Source: Mucilaginibacter sp. MD40
GTDB taxonomy: Bacteria; Bacteroidota; Bacteroidia; Sphingobacteriales; Sphingobacteriaceae
DNA: 64,000 nucleotides
Assembly (NCBI RefSeq): GCF_002288635.1
Contig: NZ_NRSW01000001.1
Span: 57,086-121,085, forward strand
Direction: 5' to 3'
Part shown: piece by piece, positions 18,552 to 27,438 of the stretch
How positions within the stretch are numbered: position 1 is the first letter of the stretch
Layout: every line of letters starts with the position of its first letter
The notes under the pieces: generated by a model
The model's input: the letters and a program-made list of their open reading frames with translations, nothing else
Told to the model about the DNA's origin: nothing
The model's database searches: none
Position numbers and translations under genes: made by a program

Positions 18552-18594
18552 CCAGCTAACCAAGCCTGTTTTTGAGCAGGCTGTTCGCTATATA

Positions 18595-19299
18595 ATGTTC
18601 AACTCTATACAAGATTTTGCCGAAGGGCAACTGCTGCTCGTTAATAAGCCCTACAAATGGACCAGCTTTGATGTGGTAGGCAAAATTCGCAACGCTTTTA
18701 AACCGCTGAAGCTAAAGGTTGGCCATGCCGGCACTCTGGACCCGTTGGCTACCGGCCTGCTCATCATCTGCACCGGTAAAATGACCAAACAGATAGATAC
18801 CTTCCAGGCCGAGGAAAAAGAATATACCGGCACCATGGTATTGGGCTCAACAACGCCAACTTACGATCTGGAAAGCGAGCCTGAAAAACTTTTCGAAGTA
18901 GATCACCTCACTCCGGAACAGATCTATGCCACCTGCGCGCAATTCATGGGTGAGATACAGCAATACCCACCAGCCCACTCGGCCATTAAGATAGATGGCG
19001 AACGCCTTTACGAAAAAGCCCGCCGCGGCGAAGAAGTGGAGTTACGGGCACGTACCGTAACGATCAATGAGTTTGAGATCACCCGCATAGAACTGCCCGA
19101 GGTTGACTTTAGGGTAGTGTGCAGCAAAGGCACCTATATCCGTTCACTGGTAAATGATTTCGGAAAGGCGCTTAACAACGGCGCTTACCTATCGCGCTTA
19201 CGCAGAACCCGCAGCGGTAGTTTTAAGATTGAAGATGCCCATGAGGTAATGGAACTGGTTGGGAAGATAAGGGGGTTGAAAGAACCGAAGGGAGAATAA
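18595..19299 (+). CDS. truB: tRNA pseudouridine(55) synthase TruB
   Basis: 234 residues, short bacterial form without the C-terminal PUA domain. The catalytic motif GHAGTLDPLATG holds the nucleophile Asp near residue 48, followed by YTGTMVLGSTTPTYD and the RNA-binding KGTYIRSLVNDFG. It makes the universal pseudouridine 55 of the T arm. It is preceded by its own -7 element, divergent from the alpha/beta hydrolase gene, and followed by a 574-bp repeat-rich gap. Confidence 0.95.
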   Translation: MFNSIQDFAEGQLLLVNKPYKWTSFDVVGKIRNAFKPLKLKVGHAGTLDPLATGLLIICTGKMTKQIDTFQAEEKEYTGTMVLGSTTPTYDLESEPEKLFEVDHLTPEQIYATCAQFMGEIQQYPPAHSAIKIDGERLYEKARRGEEVELRARTVTINEFEITRIELPEVDFRVVCSKGTYIRSLVNDFGKALNNGAYLSRLRRTRSGSFKIEDAHEVMELVGKIRGLKEPKGE

Positions 19300-19873
19300 T
19301 TACAATCCGTTTTTGCTGAATTTATTTCAGCTATACACATTTATCCGGGTGCCGAAATTAACGTTAGCCCGCTCAATTGCCGCGGAGGGCTGTTACTTTT
19401 TGCTTGATCAAAAAGTAACCAAAAAATCAAATCAGCAAAGAGGCTTCTTTTCGCTCAGGGCCTTTGCCCTGCAAAGCGGGCAGAACCACGGGCTGCAAAT
19501 CTTGCCGCCACTTCGTTCACTCATAGCTATCGCTTCAGGCAAGTATTGCTATGCCTTTGCCATGCACAAGGCCACCACTGTTCTGCCTGCTTTCGTCCGA
19601 AGCTTTTTTGCTGACAATCAGAAGAAAATACCACAGACAGAACCACACCGAACAAATGCGACATAGCGTAACGTGCGGGTAGTACAGGCTAAGGTAATAT
19701 CAGAAACATTGCAGCGCGTTACCAAGTCGCGACTTTTCTTTGGTTACTTTCTTTTGAGAGAAAAGAACGGCGAAGCCCTCTTGAGCGCCCCTAAATAGAT
19801 AACCGCGAAAAACGTAACATCCACAAACGATTTATACAAGCACTGCAATCCCTAATGAAACACAAAACGAACC
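19300..19873. other. Repeat-rich gap between truB and ribF
   Basis: 574 bp without a credible gene. It holds a 260-bp dispersed repeat (19371-19630) and, near 19735-19780, a TTCTTTTGAGAGAAAAGAA stem of the kind found next to such repeats. Long frames crossing it reflect the repeat, not a conserved protein. Confidence 0.7.
19371..19630 (+). repeat. About 260-bp dispersed repeat, copy A
   Basis: Begins GCTCAATTGCCGCGGAGGGC and contains the perfect 11-bp stem GTTACTTTTTG / CAAAAAGTAAC (19392-19402 and 19409-19419). The rest (GCAAAGAGGCTTC, GGGCAGAACCACGGGCTGCA, GAAGCTTTTTTGCTGAC) recurs, with differences, in reverse orientation at 23274-23532. Confidence 0.8.
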
Positions 19874-20824
19874 TTACGCGTTAAACTGCGGCCCGTTCAT
19901 GATTAAAAGGGCCTGCACTTCTTCTTTGTCTTTACCCAACTGCACCACAAGCTCATCCAGTGATGCGAATTTGATATCGCCGCGTACAAAGTGCAGGAAC
20001 TCCATGCGCAACTGCTGGTTATATATATCCTCGCTAAAATCAAAGATATTCACCTCTATGTTGCGGCTCATTCCATTCACTGTTGGCCGGTGGCCTATAT
20101 AGGCCATACCATTATACTGCTGTCCGTTTACTTTTACACGTACGGCAAATATGCCGTCATCAGGTATCAGTTTATAGCTTTCTTCAACAAGTAAGTTCGC
20201 GGTTGGGTAGCCGAGCTCCCGCCCCAACTGGTCGCCCCGTATCACCTTACCGGTAATAAAAAATGGATAACCCAGGCACTCGTTGGCAATATAGATATCA
20301 TTAACGAGCAAAGCCTCCCTTATACGGGTGGAACTAATGGCCACGTCGTTGATATCCTGCTCAGGTATCTCTACCACATTAAACCCATAGCATGGCGATA
20401 AACGCAGCAGATCATCCAAACCACCCTGGCGGTCTTTCCCAAAACGGTGGTCATAACCGATCACAATAGTTTTGGTGCCTATCTTGTTCACCAGGATATC
20501 GCGGATGTACTCTTCTGCCGTTTGGTTAGAAAAATCGCGAGAGAATGGGGTAATGATCAAGTGATCTACACCCAACTGCTCCAGTAACTCGGCTTTCTCA
20601 TTAATGGTATTAATTAGCTTGAGGCTTTCATCCTCCGGATGCAATATCATACGCGGATGCGGAAAAAAGGTAAGAATAACCGTTTCGCCATTGCTGCGCT
20701 GGGCAAGCTCTTTAATATGCGCGATAATTTTGCGGTGGCCTATATGCACACCATCAAACGTACCAATAGTAACCACCGCGTTCGCTAAAGGTGTAAAATC
20801 GTTAATATGGTGATATATTTTCAT
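19874..20824 (-). CDS. ribF: Bifunctional riboflavin kinase / FAD synthetase
   Basis: 316 residues. The N-terminal nucleotidyltransferase domain has VTIGTFDGVHIGH (HIGH-type site), GYDHRFGKDR and ISSTRIREAL; the C-terminal flavokinase has GYPTANL and VNIFDF. It phosphorylates riboflavin to FMN and adenylylates FMN to FAD. I chose the ATG at 20824 (MKIYHHINDF): a -7 element sits only 9 bp upstream, and the longer frame up to 21,019 would read through repeat sequence. Confidence 0.94.
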   Translation of the reverse strand: MKIYHHINDFTPLANAVVTIGTFDGVHIGHRKIIAHIKELAQRSNGETVILTFFPHPRMILHPEDESLKLINTINEKAELLEQLGVDHLIITPFSRDFSNQTAEEYIRDILVNKIGTKTIVIGYDHRFGKDRQGGLDDLLRLSPCYGFNVVEIPEQDINDVAISSTRIREALLVNDIYIANECLGYPFFITGKVIRGDQLGRELGYPTANLLVEESYKLIPDDGIFAVRVKVNGQQYNGMAYIGHRPTVNGMSRNIEVNIFDFSEDIYNQQLRMEFLHFVRGDIKFASLDELVVQLGKDKEEVQALLIMNGPQFNA

Positions 20825-20833
20825 AAGACCCGG

Positions 20834-20841
20834 CAAAGGTA
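20834..20841 (-). promoter_or_regulatory. -7 promoter element of ribF
   Basis: TACCTTTG on the minus strand, an exact TAnnTTTG match. Its last base is 10 nt from the ATG, so the predicted 5' leader is only about five nucleotides. Confidence 0.5.
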
Positions 20842-20923
20842 TAACGACAAAACAAATTGCCGAAAGGTTTTTACTTATTTTACAAACGCCCGATGCAAGA
20901 ACAAGGTATCTTTCTTTCTCTCC

Positions 20924-20978
20924 CTCACCCTCTTTGCGCAGCAGAGAGGTTAGGCGAGCATAGCGATGCCGGGGTGAG
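20924..20978. repeat. 55-bp palindromic repeat, copy 1
   Basis: Bounded by CTCACCC and GGGTGAG, with a GCGCAGCAGAGAGG core and GGCGAGCATAGCGATGCC on the right half. It is nearly the same as the copy at 21015-21069, in the same orientation, 36 bp apart. Confidence 0.75.
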
Positions 20979-21014
20979 TTAAACAGTACTACCATTACCC
21001 ACCGGAACCTATTA

Positions 21015-21069
21015 TTCACCCTATTTGCGTAGCAGAGAGGGTCGGCGAGTGTAGCGACGCCGGGGTGAG
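21015..21069. repeat. 55-bp palindromic repeat, copy 2
   Basis: Bounded by TTCACCC and GGGTGAG with AGCAGAGAGGG and GGCGAGTGTAGCGACGCC inside. It ends 31 bp before the DUF2157-like gene. Sequences of this kind (bounded by CTCACCC / GGGGTGAG) are common intergenic elements in Bacteroidota, from general knowledge. Confidence 0.75.
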
Positions 21070-21100
21070 TTAACCAATAAATGATTAATTTAGCACTAAC

Positions 21101-22150
21101 ATGGCTAAACTTAACCTCGATAAACAGGAAAGTGATTTTTTAAACAGCACTATTGCTTTTTGGGAAAAAGAACACCTGGTAAATACCGCACAGGCTCAGC
21201 AGCTTCGTAATTCATACGAAGTAAAAGGGTTCGACTGGATGCGCCTGGCTAAATACAGCATTTGGGTTTCTCTTTTTTGTGGTGCCATTGCCATAGGCTC
21301 GTTTATTGTGGACGACGCTGTGCTCAACTGGATAAAAAAACTTTATTACACGCCCGATCTGGTGATCAGCCTGCTATCAGGCGTGGCCGCTGCCGGCCTG
21401 TTTTACCTGGGGCGATTGCGAGAAAAACAGCATCCCGAAAAGATATTCAGTAATGAGGCCACCATATTTCTCGGCGTATTTTTTACGGCAAGCTGTATCG
21501 CCTACCTGGGCAAAGCGTTAGATAATGGCTCGGGGCATTATTCCATTTTATTCCTGCTATCGGTTTTTGTGTATGCCTTTTTAGCTTACCGCATGCAGTC
21601 AAGGCTCATATGGCTTTTCGCGCTGGTATCATTAGGCAGTTGGTTTGGCACCGAAACGGGTTATCAAACCAATTGGGCGCTATATTTCCTGGGGATGAAC
21701 TACCCGCTGCGTTTTGTGGTATTCGGGATGGTTCTGGTAAGCGTTTGTCACCTGCTTAAAGGCCGTAAATGGTTTGCCTATTTTTGGGAACTCACGTATA
21801 TAGTAGGGATGCTCTACCTGTTTATGTCGTTATGGTTGTTAAGCATTTTTGGCAATTACGGCAGCCTGGATAACTGGTGGCATATTAAGCAGATCAGCCT
21901 TTATTATTGGGGCATTATATCAGCAGTGGTAGCCGCACTGTTCCTGCTCTACGGTTTAAAATATAAAGATGCTATAGCCCGCGAATTTGGCATTACTTTC
22001 CTCATCATCTCACTATACACCAAGTACTTCGAATATTTTTGGGAACACACCAATAAAACGCTGTTTTTCGCTATACTGGCTTTATCGTTCTGGTTGGTAG
22101 GCCGCAAGGCAGAGAAGATATGGAACGTAAAGCTCAAGGTGAATAATTAG
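21101..22150 (+). CDS. DUF2157-like multi-pass membrane protein
   Basis: 349 residues. A soluble N-terminus (about 1-45, ending FDWMRLAKYSIWVSL) resembles the DUF2157 N-terminal domain, followed by about ten hydrophobic helices up to residue 340. Such proteins sit in the inner membrane and have no established role. It has no operon partner: ribF is divergent and the LysE-type gene is convergent. Confidence 0.6.
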   Translation: MAKLNLDKQESDFLNSTIAFWEKEHLVNTAQAQQLRNSYEVKGFDWMRLAKYSIWVSLFCGAIAIGSFIVDDAVLNWIKKLYYTPDLVISLLSGVAAAGLFYLGRLREKQHPEKIFSNEATIFLGVFFTASCIAYLGKALDNGSGHYSILFLLSVFVYAFLAYRMQSRLIWLFALVSLGSWFGTETGYQTNWALYFLGMNYPLRFVVFGMVLVSVCHLLKGRKWFAYFWELTYIVGMLYLFMSLWLLSIFGNYGSLDNWWHIKQISLYYWGIISAVVAALFLLYGLKYKDAIAREFGITFLIISLYTKYFEYFWEHTNKTLFFAILALSFWLVGRKAEKIWNVKLKVNN

Positions 22151-22266
22151 CCTCTTTGTTAGCCGATAAATCACTTACCGGTGCCATTTGAGCGACAGGG
22201 GAGAATCTGTCAGTTGTAGATTAACGCATAACAGGCTTCGTTATCAGCATGGTAAATTAGTTATAT

Positions 22267-22893
22267 TTAATGATGCTTAAAAAACACCAGATACAGCTGC
22301 TTAAATATATGGTAGGCGGCGAATGAAAAGAAAAGTATCGCGATACCTGTATCAATAAAGCGGTTGCTGAGTTCAAATTTCTTTTTTATGTAGCCGGCAA
22401 ACTTGGCGTACAGGAACAGTGCCAGGAATGCACCACAGGCCGAGCCTACGCTAAAGATGACCAATGGAAATTTCTGGTCCAATATCCATTCATGGGTGAT
22501 GAGATAAGTGCCGGTCACCATCCAGAAGGGTATCTGCATGGGGTTTAAAAAACCTAATAATATGCCGTATTTGATGCTGGCATGTTCGGAGTAGGTGGTT
22601 TTTACCGGCTTATTCCTGCTGCGCCAGGCAATAATACCCAGCACGGTAAACAGCAGTACCATTACCCAGTCAATAATGGTATCCAGCTTTACCTGTTCGG
22701 CCAGCCACCTGGCCCCCAGCATCACAAAAAAAGTGAAGAAAAACTCAACGCACGAAAAAGCGATGATAAACTGCAACGCCTGTTTCATGCCACGGTTAAT
22801 GGTAATTTGTACCAGTGTAAGGTTAATATTACCGGGTGGTACATAACCGATAAAATTGGCTATGATACCGATGAAAAAGGTCAGGAATATCAT
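22267..22893 (-). CDS. LysE-family amino acid/small-molecule exporter
   Basis: 208 residues with six hydrophobic segments. The N-terminal GYVPPGNINLTLVQITINRG is the LysE/RhtB signature (PGP-type loop at the end of helix 1), and GFLNPMQIPFWMV holds the conserved Asn-Pro of helix 4. Family members export amino acids such as lysine, threonine or homoserine lactone by proton exchange. Substrate cannot be assigned. Confidence 0.85.
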   Translation of the reverse strand: MIFLTFFIGIIANFIGYVPPGNINLTLVQITINRGMKQALQFIIAFSCVEFFFTFFVMLGARWLAEQVKLDTIIDWVMVLLFTVLGIIAWRSRNKPVKTTYSEHASIKYGILLGFLNPMQIPFWMVTGTYLITHEWILDQKFPLVIFSVGSACGAFLALFLYAKFAGYIKKKFELSNRFIDTGIAILFFSFAAYHIFKQLYLVFFKHH

Positions 22894-23055
22894 CGGTGTA
22901 AAGATATGGTTAATAGTTAAATTAAACTGTTATTGATGTTAACGAATTAATTTCAGCACTCCACACGCTATGCCTATAAGTACTTGTCGGAAACAGGCAA
23001 TTTCCAAATTAGTATTCTATTAGGAAAGGCAGTAATTAATGAGTCGATTGTGGTT

Positions 23056-23088
23056 GTACTTTTTCTTTTTCCGCAAAAGAAAAAGTAC
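23056..23088. repeat. Perfect 14-bp stem hairpin (GTACTTTTTCTTTT)
   Basis: GTACTTTTTCTTTT (23056-23069) and AAAAGAAAAAGTAC (23075-23088) with a 5-nt loop, followed by CAAAAAGAACC. This motif is a common companion of Bacteroidota dispersed repeats; it is far from any gene end (about 160 bp), so it is unlikely to be a terminator. Confidence 0.65.
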
Positions 23089-23273
23089 CAAAAAGAACCG
23101 AGCAACAGCGAGCTCATTGATACCTACTAAAACAAATAACAATCAATAAAACTCGCGGCTGCCGCAAAACGCTTTCAAGTTTCTGCTGCTGCAATGACTG
23201 TGCTTACCGCCTTTTGCGAAGGCCGCATAAATTCGGTGGCGTCAGGTTCATCGCCGCAGCTTATTTTTCTTGT

Positions 23274-23532
23274 TCTTTCTTCTCCATGTCAGCAAAAAAG
23301 CTTCGGGCGAAAGCGGGCAGAACATTGGTGGGGCGTGCGAATTGGCAGGGGCATAGCAATACTTGCCCGAAGCGAAGGCTTGTGCGAACGAAGTAGCGAC
23401 AATCTATTGCAGCCCGTGGTTCTGCCTGATTGCAGGGCAAAGGCCTTGTGGGTAAGAAGCCTCTTTGCTGACTTGATTTTTTGGTTACTTTTTGATCAAG
23501 CAAAAAGTAACAGCCCTCCGCGGCAATTGAGC
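23274..23532 (-). repeat. About 260-bp dispersed repeat, copy B (inverted)
   Basis: The reverse complement of copy A at 19371-19630, with differences, ending CCGCGGCAATTGAGC. It carries the same stem GTTACTTTTTG / CAAAAAGTAAC (23484-23494 and 23501-23511). The two copies bracket ribF, the DUF2157-like gene and the LysE-type gene. Confidence 0.8.
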
Positions 23533-23639
23533 GGTATCAACCAAATCATTACTCAACACAAAATCAAAAATCGCATATTTGCAACCTCATCAATGGATAG
23601 CTGCAAACTGCGCACTAATCATTGCAAACTAATAACACC

Positions 23640-24563
23640 ATGCCGGAAAGAATTGTATCGCTACTGCCTGCCGCTACCGAAATTGTTTGTGCCTTAGGAC
23701 TGGAAGACCGTTTGGTGGGCCGATCGCACGAGTGCGATTACCCGGAGAGTGTGCAGCAATTACCGGTATGTTCTGAAGCCAACTTCCCTGATGGTTTAAG
23801 CAGTGCCGAGATAGACGTAAAGGTGAAGGAGATACTGGCTGATGCGCTATCCGTTTACACCGTAAAGCGCGACGTGATAAAAGACCTGCAACCGGATGTA
23901 GTACTCACCCAGGCCCAGTGCGAGGTGTGTGCCGTAAGCCTGCCCGAGGTTGAACAAGCCCTGAGCGACTACCTGGATAAACCCGCGCAGATCATTTCCC
24001 TGCAACCTAATAGTTTGGATGAGATCTTAAACGACATCACACACGTTGCCGCTGTTTTAGGCGCCGCCGATAAAGGCGAGCAACTTTTAGAAGACCTCAC
24101 CGAGCGTATCGATATTATTCGCCATAAGCTGAAGTTTATGGAGCTGAAACCCAGCATTGCCTGCGTGGAATGGCTGGAGCCCTTGATGATCTCGGGCAAC
24201 TGGATCCCCGAACTGGTGAGTATTGCAGGTGGTACACCGGTACTGGCGCAGGCTGGCAAACATTCGCCTTATGTGGAGTGGAGCGATATTGTTGCTGCCG
24301 ACCCGGATATTATCCTGCTGATGCCTTGCGGCTTCTCCATAGAGCGCACTATGAGCGAGGTGGGCCTGCTTTTAAGCCGCCCCGGTTTTGCGGAACTTAA
24401 AGCCGTAAAAAACAACCGTGTGTATATTGCCGATGGCAACCAGTATTTTAACCGCCCCGGCCCAAGGATAGTGGACTCGCTGGAGATACTGGCCGAGATC
24501 ATTCATCCTAAACAATTCATCTTTGGCAACGAGGGTAATGGCTGGGTGAAATTCGCACTTTAA
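23640..24563 (+). CDS. BtuF-like cobalamin-binding-type protein without signal peptide
   Basis: 307 residues from the ATG at 23640 (MPERIVSLLPAATEIV; an in-frame TTG at 23622 is less likely). It has the type III periplasmic-binding fold: first lobe with VGRSHECDYPE, a Cys pair in TQAQCEVCAVS, a linking helix, and second lobe with ACVEWLEPLMISGNWIPELV. This subgroup is usually annotated as cobalamin-binding or ABC substrate-binding. It lacks any signal peptide or lipobox and has no transporter genes nearby, so a cytoplasmic cofactor- or metal-related role is possible. Confidence 0.75.
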   Translation: MPERIVSLLPAATEIVCALGLEDRLVGRSHECDYPESVQQLPVCSEANFPDGLSSAEIDVKVKEILADALSVYTVKRDVIKDLQPDVVLTQAQCEVCAVSLPEVEQALSDYLDKPAQIISLQPNSLDEILNDITHVAAVLGAADKGEQLLEDLTERIDIIRHKLKFMELKPSIACVEWLEPLMISGNWIPELVSIAGGTPVLAQAGKHSPYVEWSDIVAADPDIILLMPCGFSIERTMSEVGLLLSRPGFAELKAVKNNRVYIADGNQYFNRPGPRIVDSLEILAEIIHPKQFIFGNEGNGWVKFAL

Positions 24564-24637
24564 AAAATATTTTAAAAAGTAGATTGCTACGCGGATTTAC
24601 TGGCTATATTTACGGTTAAACAAAACCTGAATAAGCC

Positions 24638-27184
24638 ATGCGCCGTTTTATTATCCTGATGGTTATCGCGTTCGCGAATGTTACCGCATTTGCTGCCGCC
24701 CCGGTATTTAATGCTAAAAACCTTACCCTTACCTGGGAGGTGGTTGATTACAATTACAAAAACAAGCAGCAATCGCTAACGGCGCTCATTATCACTAATA
24801 ACGGAACTGAAACGCTGCCCGCCGGTGGCTGGAAGATATACTTCAACTCATCGCGCAACTTTATGGCCGATGCGGTAAGCGGTAACGCCAAAATATTACC
24901 CGTAAATGGCGACCTCTACAGCATTACCCCCAATCAAAACTTTACCGCCATAAAACCCGGCGAAAGCGCCCGTATCGAGTACATCTGCGAAAATATCGTT
25001 GTAAACTATACCGACGCTATCGAGGGCCCTTACTTTGTTTGGGATGCCGCGCCCGACAAAGGCTATCTGCCCGGCAACTTCATCATCAAACCGCTTGATC
25101 CAAAATATCCCGGACTTGTTACGCCTGAGGTGATCTATAACCAAAACAAGACCATTATTGATATTCCCGCCGGTCAACTGTCTAAGATTGTCCCCCTGCC
25201 GTTAAGCTACCAGGAAACTGAAGGCACATTCACCCTTGCTGCCGGTGTTAAGCTGACGGCTACCGATGCACGCTTTACAAAAGAACTTAAAAAATTAGAT
25301 ACCTGGTTGCTTAGTACATTCGGTGTGCCACCCGCCACCGGCAGTGCCAATACCATAACCCTGGGTTACAAAGTCGGCTTTGGTAAGGAAGGTTATGAGT
25401 TAAGCGTAAAGCCCAATGCCATTCAGATCAACGCTTCTACAGAGGCAGGGATGTTCTATGGCATACAATCATTAAAGAACCTTTGTCCGCCCACAGTATA
25501 CACAGACAAGCAGAAAAGTGTTACCCTCCCTTGCGTGGAGGTGAAAGACTCGCCGCGTTTTGGCTACCGTGCCGTGATGCTGGATGTCGCCCGTAACTTT
25601 CAGAATAAAAAGCAGGTGCTGCGCCTGCTGGATCTTATGGGTGCCTACAAGCTCAACGTGCTGCACATGCACCTTACCGATGATGAGGGTTGGCGCATAG
25701 AGATACCCTCACTGCCCGAGCTGACTTCCGTAGCCTCAAAACGCGGCCATACGCTGGATAGCAAAAACTTTTTACCGGCCTCGCATGGTTCCGGGCCCGA
25801 TTTTAGCAACCCTGCCGGTACAGGTTTCTACTCCGTTGCGGATTATATAGAGATACTTAAATACGCCAACGAGCGCCACATTACCGTAATGCCCGAGATT
25901 GAAACGCCCGGCCATGCCCGCGGCGCCATTAAAGCCATGCAGGCCCGCTATAACCGCCTGGTGGCTGCTGGTAAAAAGGCCGAAGCTTCAAAATATTTAC
26001 TGTATGACGCTGGCGACCAATCGGCCTACCGCTCGGTACAGTACTGGAACGATAACGTGATAGACGTTTCGTTGCCATCAACCTACACCTTTGTTGAGCG
26101 CGTGGTTGATGACCTGGTTGCTATGTACAAACAAGCCGGTGCACCGCTGCCTGCCATCCACTTCGGTGGCGATGAGGTACCCGCGCATGTTTGGGAAAAA
26201 TCTCCCGCTTACGAAGCGCTCCGTAAAACGCATCCCGAAATTAAAAACACCGGCGACCTGTGGTACTACTTCTACGGCCGCGTGAACAGCATCCTGAAAA
26301 AGAAAAATATTACTCTGGCAGGCTGGGAAGAAATGGCCCTGCGCAAAACCACACTGGATGGCCACCCCACTTACTTGCCTAACCCTCAGTTTGTGAACGA
26401 AGGCATGCAGGTGGATGTGTGGAACAATGTACTGGGCGACGGGCAGGAAGACCTTGCCTATAAACTGGCTAATGCGGGCTACAAAACCGTGCTTACCTGC
26501 GTTACCAACCTGTATTTTGACATGGCCACCTACAAAAGCTGGGACGAGCCGGGCTATTACTGGGGCGCGTTTTTGGGGATAGATAAATTCTTCTCCTTTA
26601 TCCCATTCGATTATTTTAAGAATACCGATGTGGACAAGAACGGCAAACCTATTGACCGCCGCATGTTTGTGGGCAAACAGCGCCTTACCGATTATGGCAA
26701 GGAGAATATTATAGGCTTGCAAGGTGCGCTTTGGGCCGAAACCGTAAAAACACCCCAGCAAATGGAATACATGATATTCCCTAAGCTGATTGCCCTGGGT
26801 GAACGTGCCTGGGCCAAAGACCCCGCCTGGACAACCGAGCTCGACTCGGCCAAAGCTAAACAAATGTACAACGCCGACTGGAGCCGGTTTGTGAACGTAC
26901 TGGGCAAACGCGAACTACCGCGCCTGGCCTACGAGGGCGGAGGCTACGCCTTCAGGATACCTAAGCCCGGCGTAATATTAAAAGACGGTAAGTACTATGC
27001 CAACATGCAATACCCCGGCATGGTTATCCGCTACACCACCAACGGCGCGGAGCCAACTGCTGGTAGTCCTGAATATACCGGCCCGGTTGATGCTACAGGC
27101 ACTGTAAAGTTCCGCGTGTTTGATGCCAAAGGCCGCGGCGGCAATGTAGCCCAGGCTGCGGAGAACGATAAGCCAGCTATTTAA
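24638..27184 (+). CDS. Secreted beta-N-acetylhexosaminidase, GH20
   Basis: 848 residues. Signal peptide (MRRFIILMVIAFANVTAFA); N-terminal carbohydrate-binding CHB_HEX-type domain (about 22-165, LTLTWEVVDYNYKN); GH20b domain (about 175-310); catalytic TIM barrel (about 312-760) with the Asp-Glu pair in HFGGDEVPAHVW at about 512-513; and a C-terminal chitobiase-type domain (about 770-848, VIRYTTNGAEPT). It removes terminal GlcNAc/GalNAc from chito-oligosaccharides or glycans by substrate-assisted catalysis. No PUL (SusC/D) genes are adjacent. Confidence 0.94.
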   Translation: MRRFIILMVIAFANVTAFAAAPVFNAKNLTLTWEVVDYNYKNKQQSLTALIITNNGTETLPAGGWKIYFNSSRNFMADAVSGNAKILPVNGDLYSITPNQNFTAIKPGESARIEYICENIVVNYTDAIEGPYFVWDAAPDKGYLPGNFIIKPLDPKYPGLVTPEVIYNQNKTIIDIPAGQLSKIVPLPLSYQETEGTFTLAAGVKLTATDARFTKELKKLDTWLLSTFGVPPATGSANTITLGYKVGFGKEGYELSVKPNAIQINASTEAGMFYGIQSLKNLCPPTVYTDKQKSVTLPCVEVKDSPRFGYRAVMLDVARNFQNKKQVLRLLDLMGAYKLNVLHMHLTDDEGWRIEIPSLPELTSVASKRGHTLDSKNFLPASHGSGPDFSNPAGTGFYSVADYIEILKYANERHITVMPEIETPGHARGAIKAMQARYNRLVAAGKKAEASKYLLYDAGDQSAYRSVQYWNDNVIDVSLPSTYTFVERVVDDLVAMYKQAGAPLPAIHFGGDEVPAHVWEKSPAYEALRKTHPEIKNTGDLWYYFYGRVNSILKKKNITLAGWEEMALRKTTLDGHPTYLPNPQFVNEGMQVDVWNNVLGDGQEDLAYKLANAGYKTVLTCVTNLYFDMATYKSWDEPGYYWGAFLGIDKFFSFIPFDYFKNTDVDKNGKPIDRRMFVGKQRLTDYGKENIIGLQGALWAETVKTPQQMEYMIFPKLIALGERAWAKDPAWTTELDSAKAKQMYNADWSRFVNVLGKRELPRLAYEGGGYAFRIPKPGVILKDGKYYANMQYPGMVIRYTTNGAEPTAGSPEYTGPVDATGTVKFRVFDAKGRGGNVAQAAENDKPAI

Positions 27185-27214
27185 GCATGTCCCAAGCCCC
27201 TCTCTAACTAAGTA

Positions 27215-27244
27215 GAGGATTGCCACGCTATCGCACGCAATGAC
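27215..27244. repeat. GAGGATTGCCACG...CGCAATGAC dispersed repeat fragment
   Basis: A roughly 30-bp block, GAGGATTGCCACG then CGCAATGAC, shared with the longer element at 37028-37120. Immediately downstream (27262-27290) is GTCATGGTGAGCTTGTCGAA, a second well-known Bacteroidota intergenic repeat motif. Both lie between the GH20 and ahcY genes. Confidence 0.6.
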
Positions 27245-27408
27245 AGATGGTTTATTCATCTTGTCATGGTGAGCTTGTCGAACCACTCTCGCGCATATAG
27301 GTCTTTGACAAGTTCATACTGACTCCTACACAACCTTTAGCTATAAAGCACTCCGTTTTATTATATTCGGCTGATAATTGTATTTTAACCACTTAGGTAA
27401 AAAATCCT

Positions 27409-27416
27409 TAACTTTG
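27409..27416 (+). promoter_or_regulatory. -7 promoter element of ahcY
   Basis: TAACTTTG, an exact TAnnTTTG match 22 nt before the ahcY ATG. Confidence 0.6.
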
Positions 27417-27438
27417 CCTCACTTAAAAAAACAATAAT

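Larger units (their letters stand above)
22894..23639. other. Repeat-rich gap before the cobalamin-binding-like gene
   Basis: 746 bp without a supported gene. It contains a 14-bp stem hairpin (23056-23088) and copy B of the 260-bp repeat (23274-23532). A frame at 23,261-23,503 on the minus strand is repeat sequence, because the same peptide-like string appears in copy A. Confidence 0.7.

Noticed and set aside
23261..23503. An 80-codon frame on the minus strand in the gap before the BtuF-like gene
   Set aside because: It is part of the 260-bp dispersed repeat; a similar translated string exists in copy A at 19.3-19.6 kb with frame differences, so it is repeat sequence and not a gene.
26078..26863. 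A 261-codon open frame on the minus strand opposite the GH20 gene
   Set aside because: It lies wholly within the GH20 catalytic domain, has biased composition typical of an antisense frame in GC-biased codons, and shows no family motif.
27300..27438. Possible SAM or SAH riboswitch upstream of ahcY
   Set aside because: I looked for conserved stems and pseudoknot-like pairing and found none; the -7 element 22 nt before the ATG leaves too short a leader.
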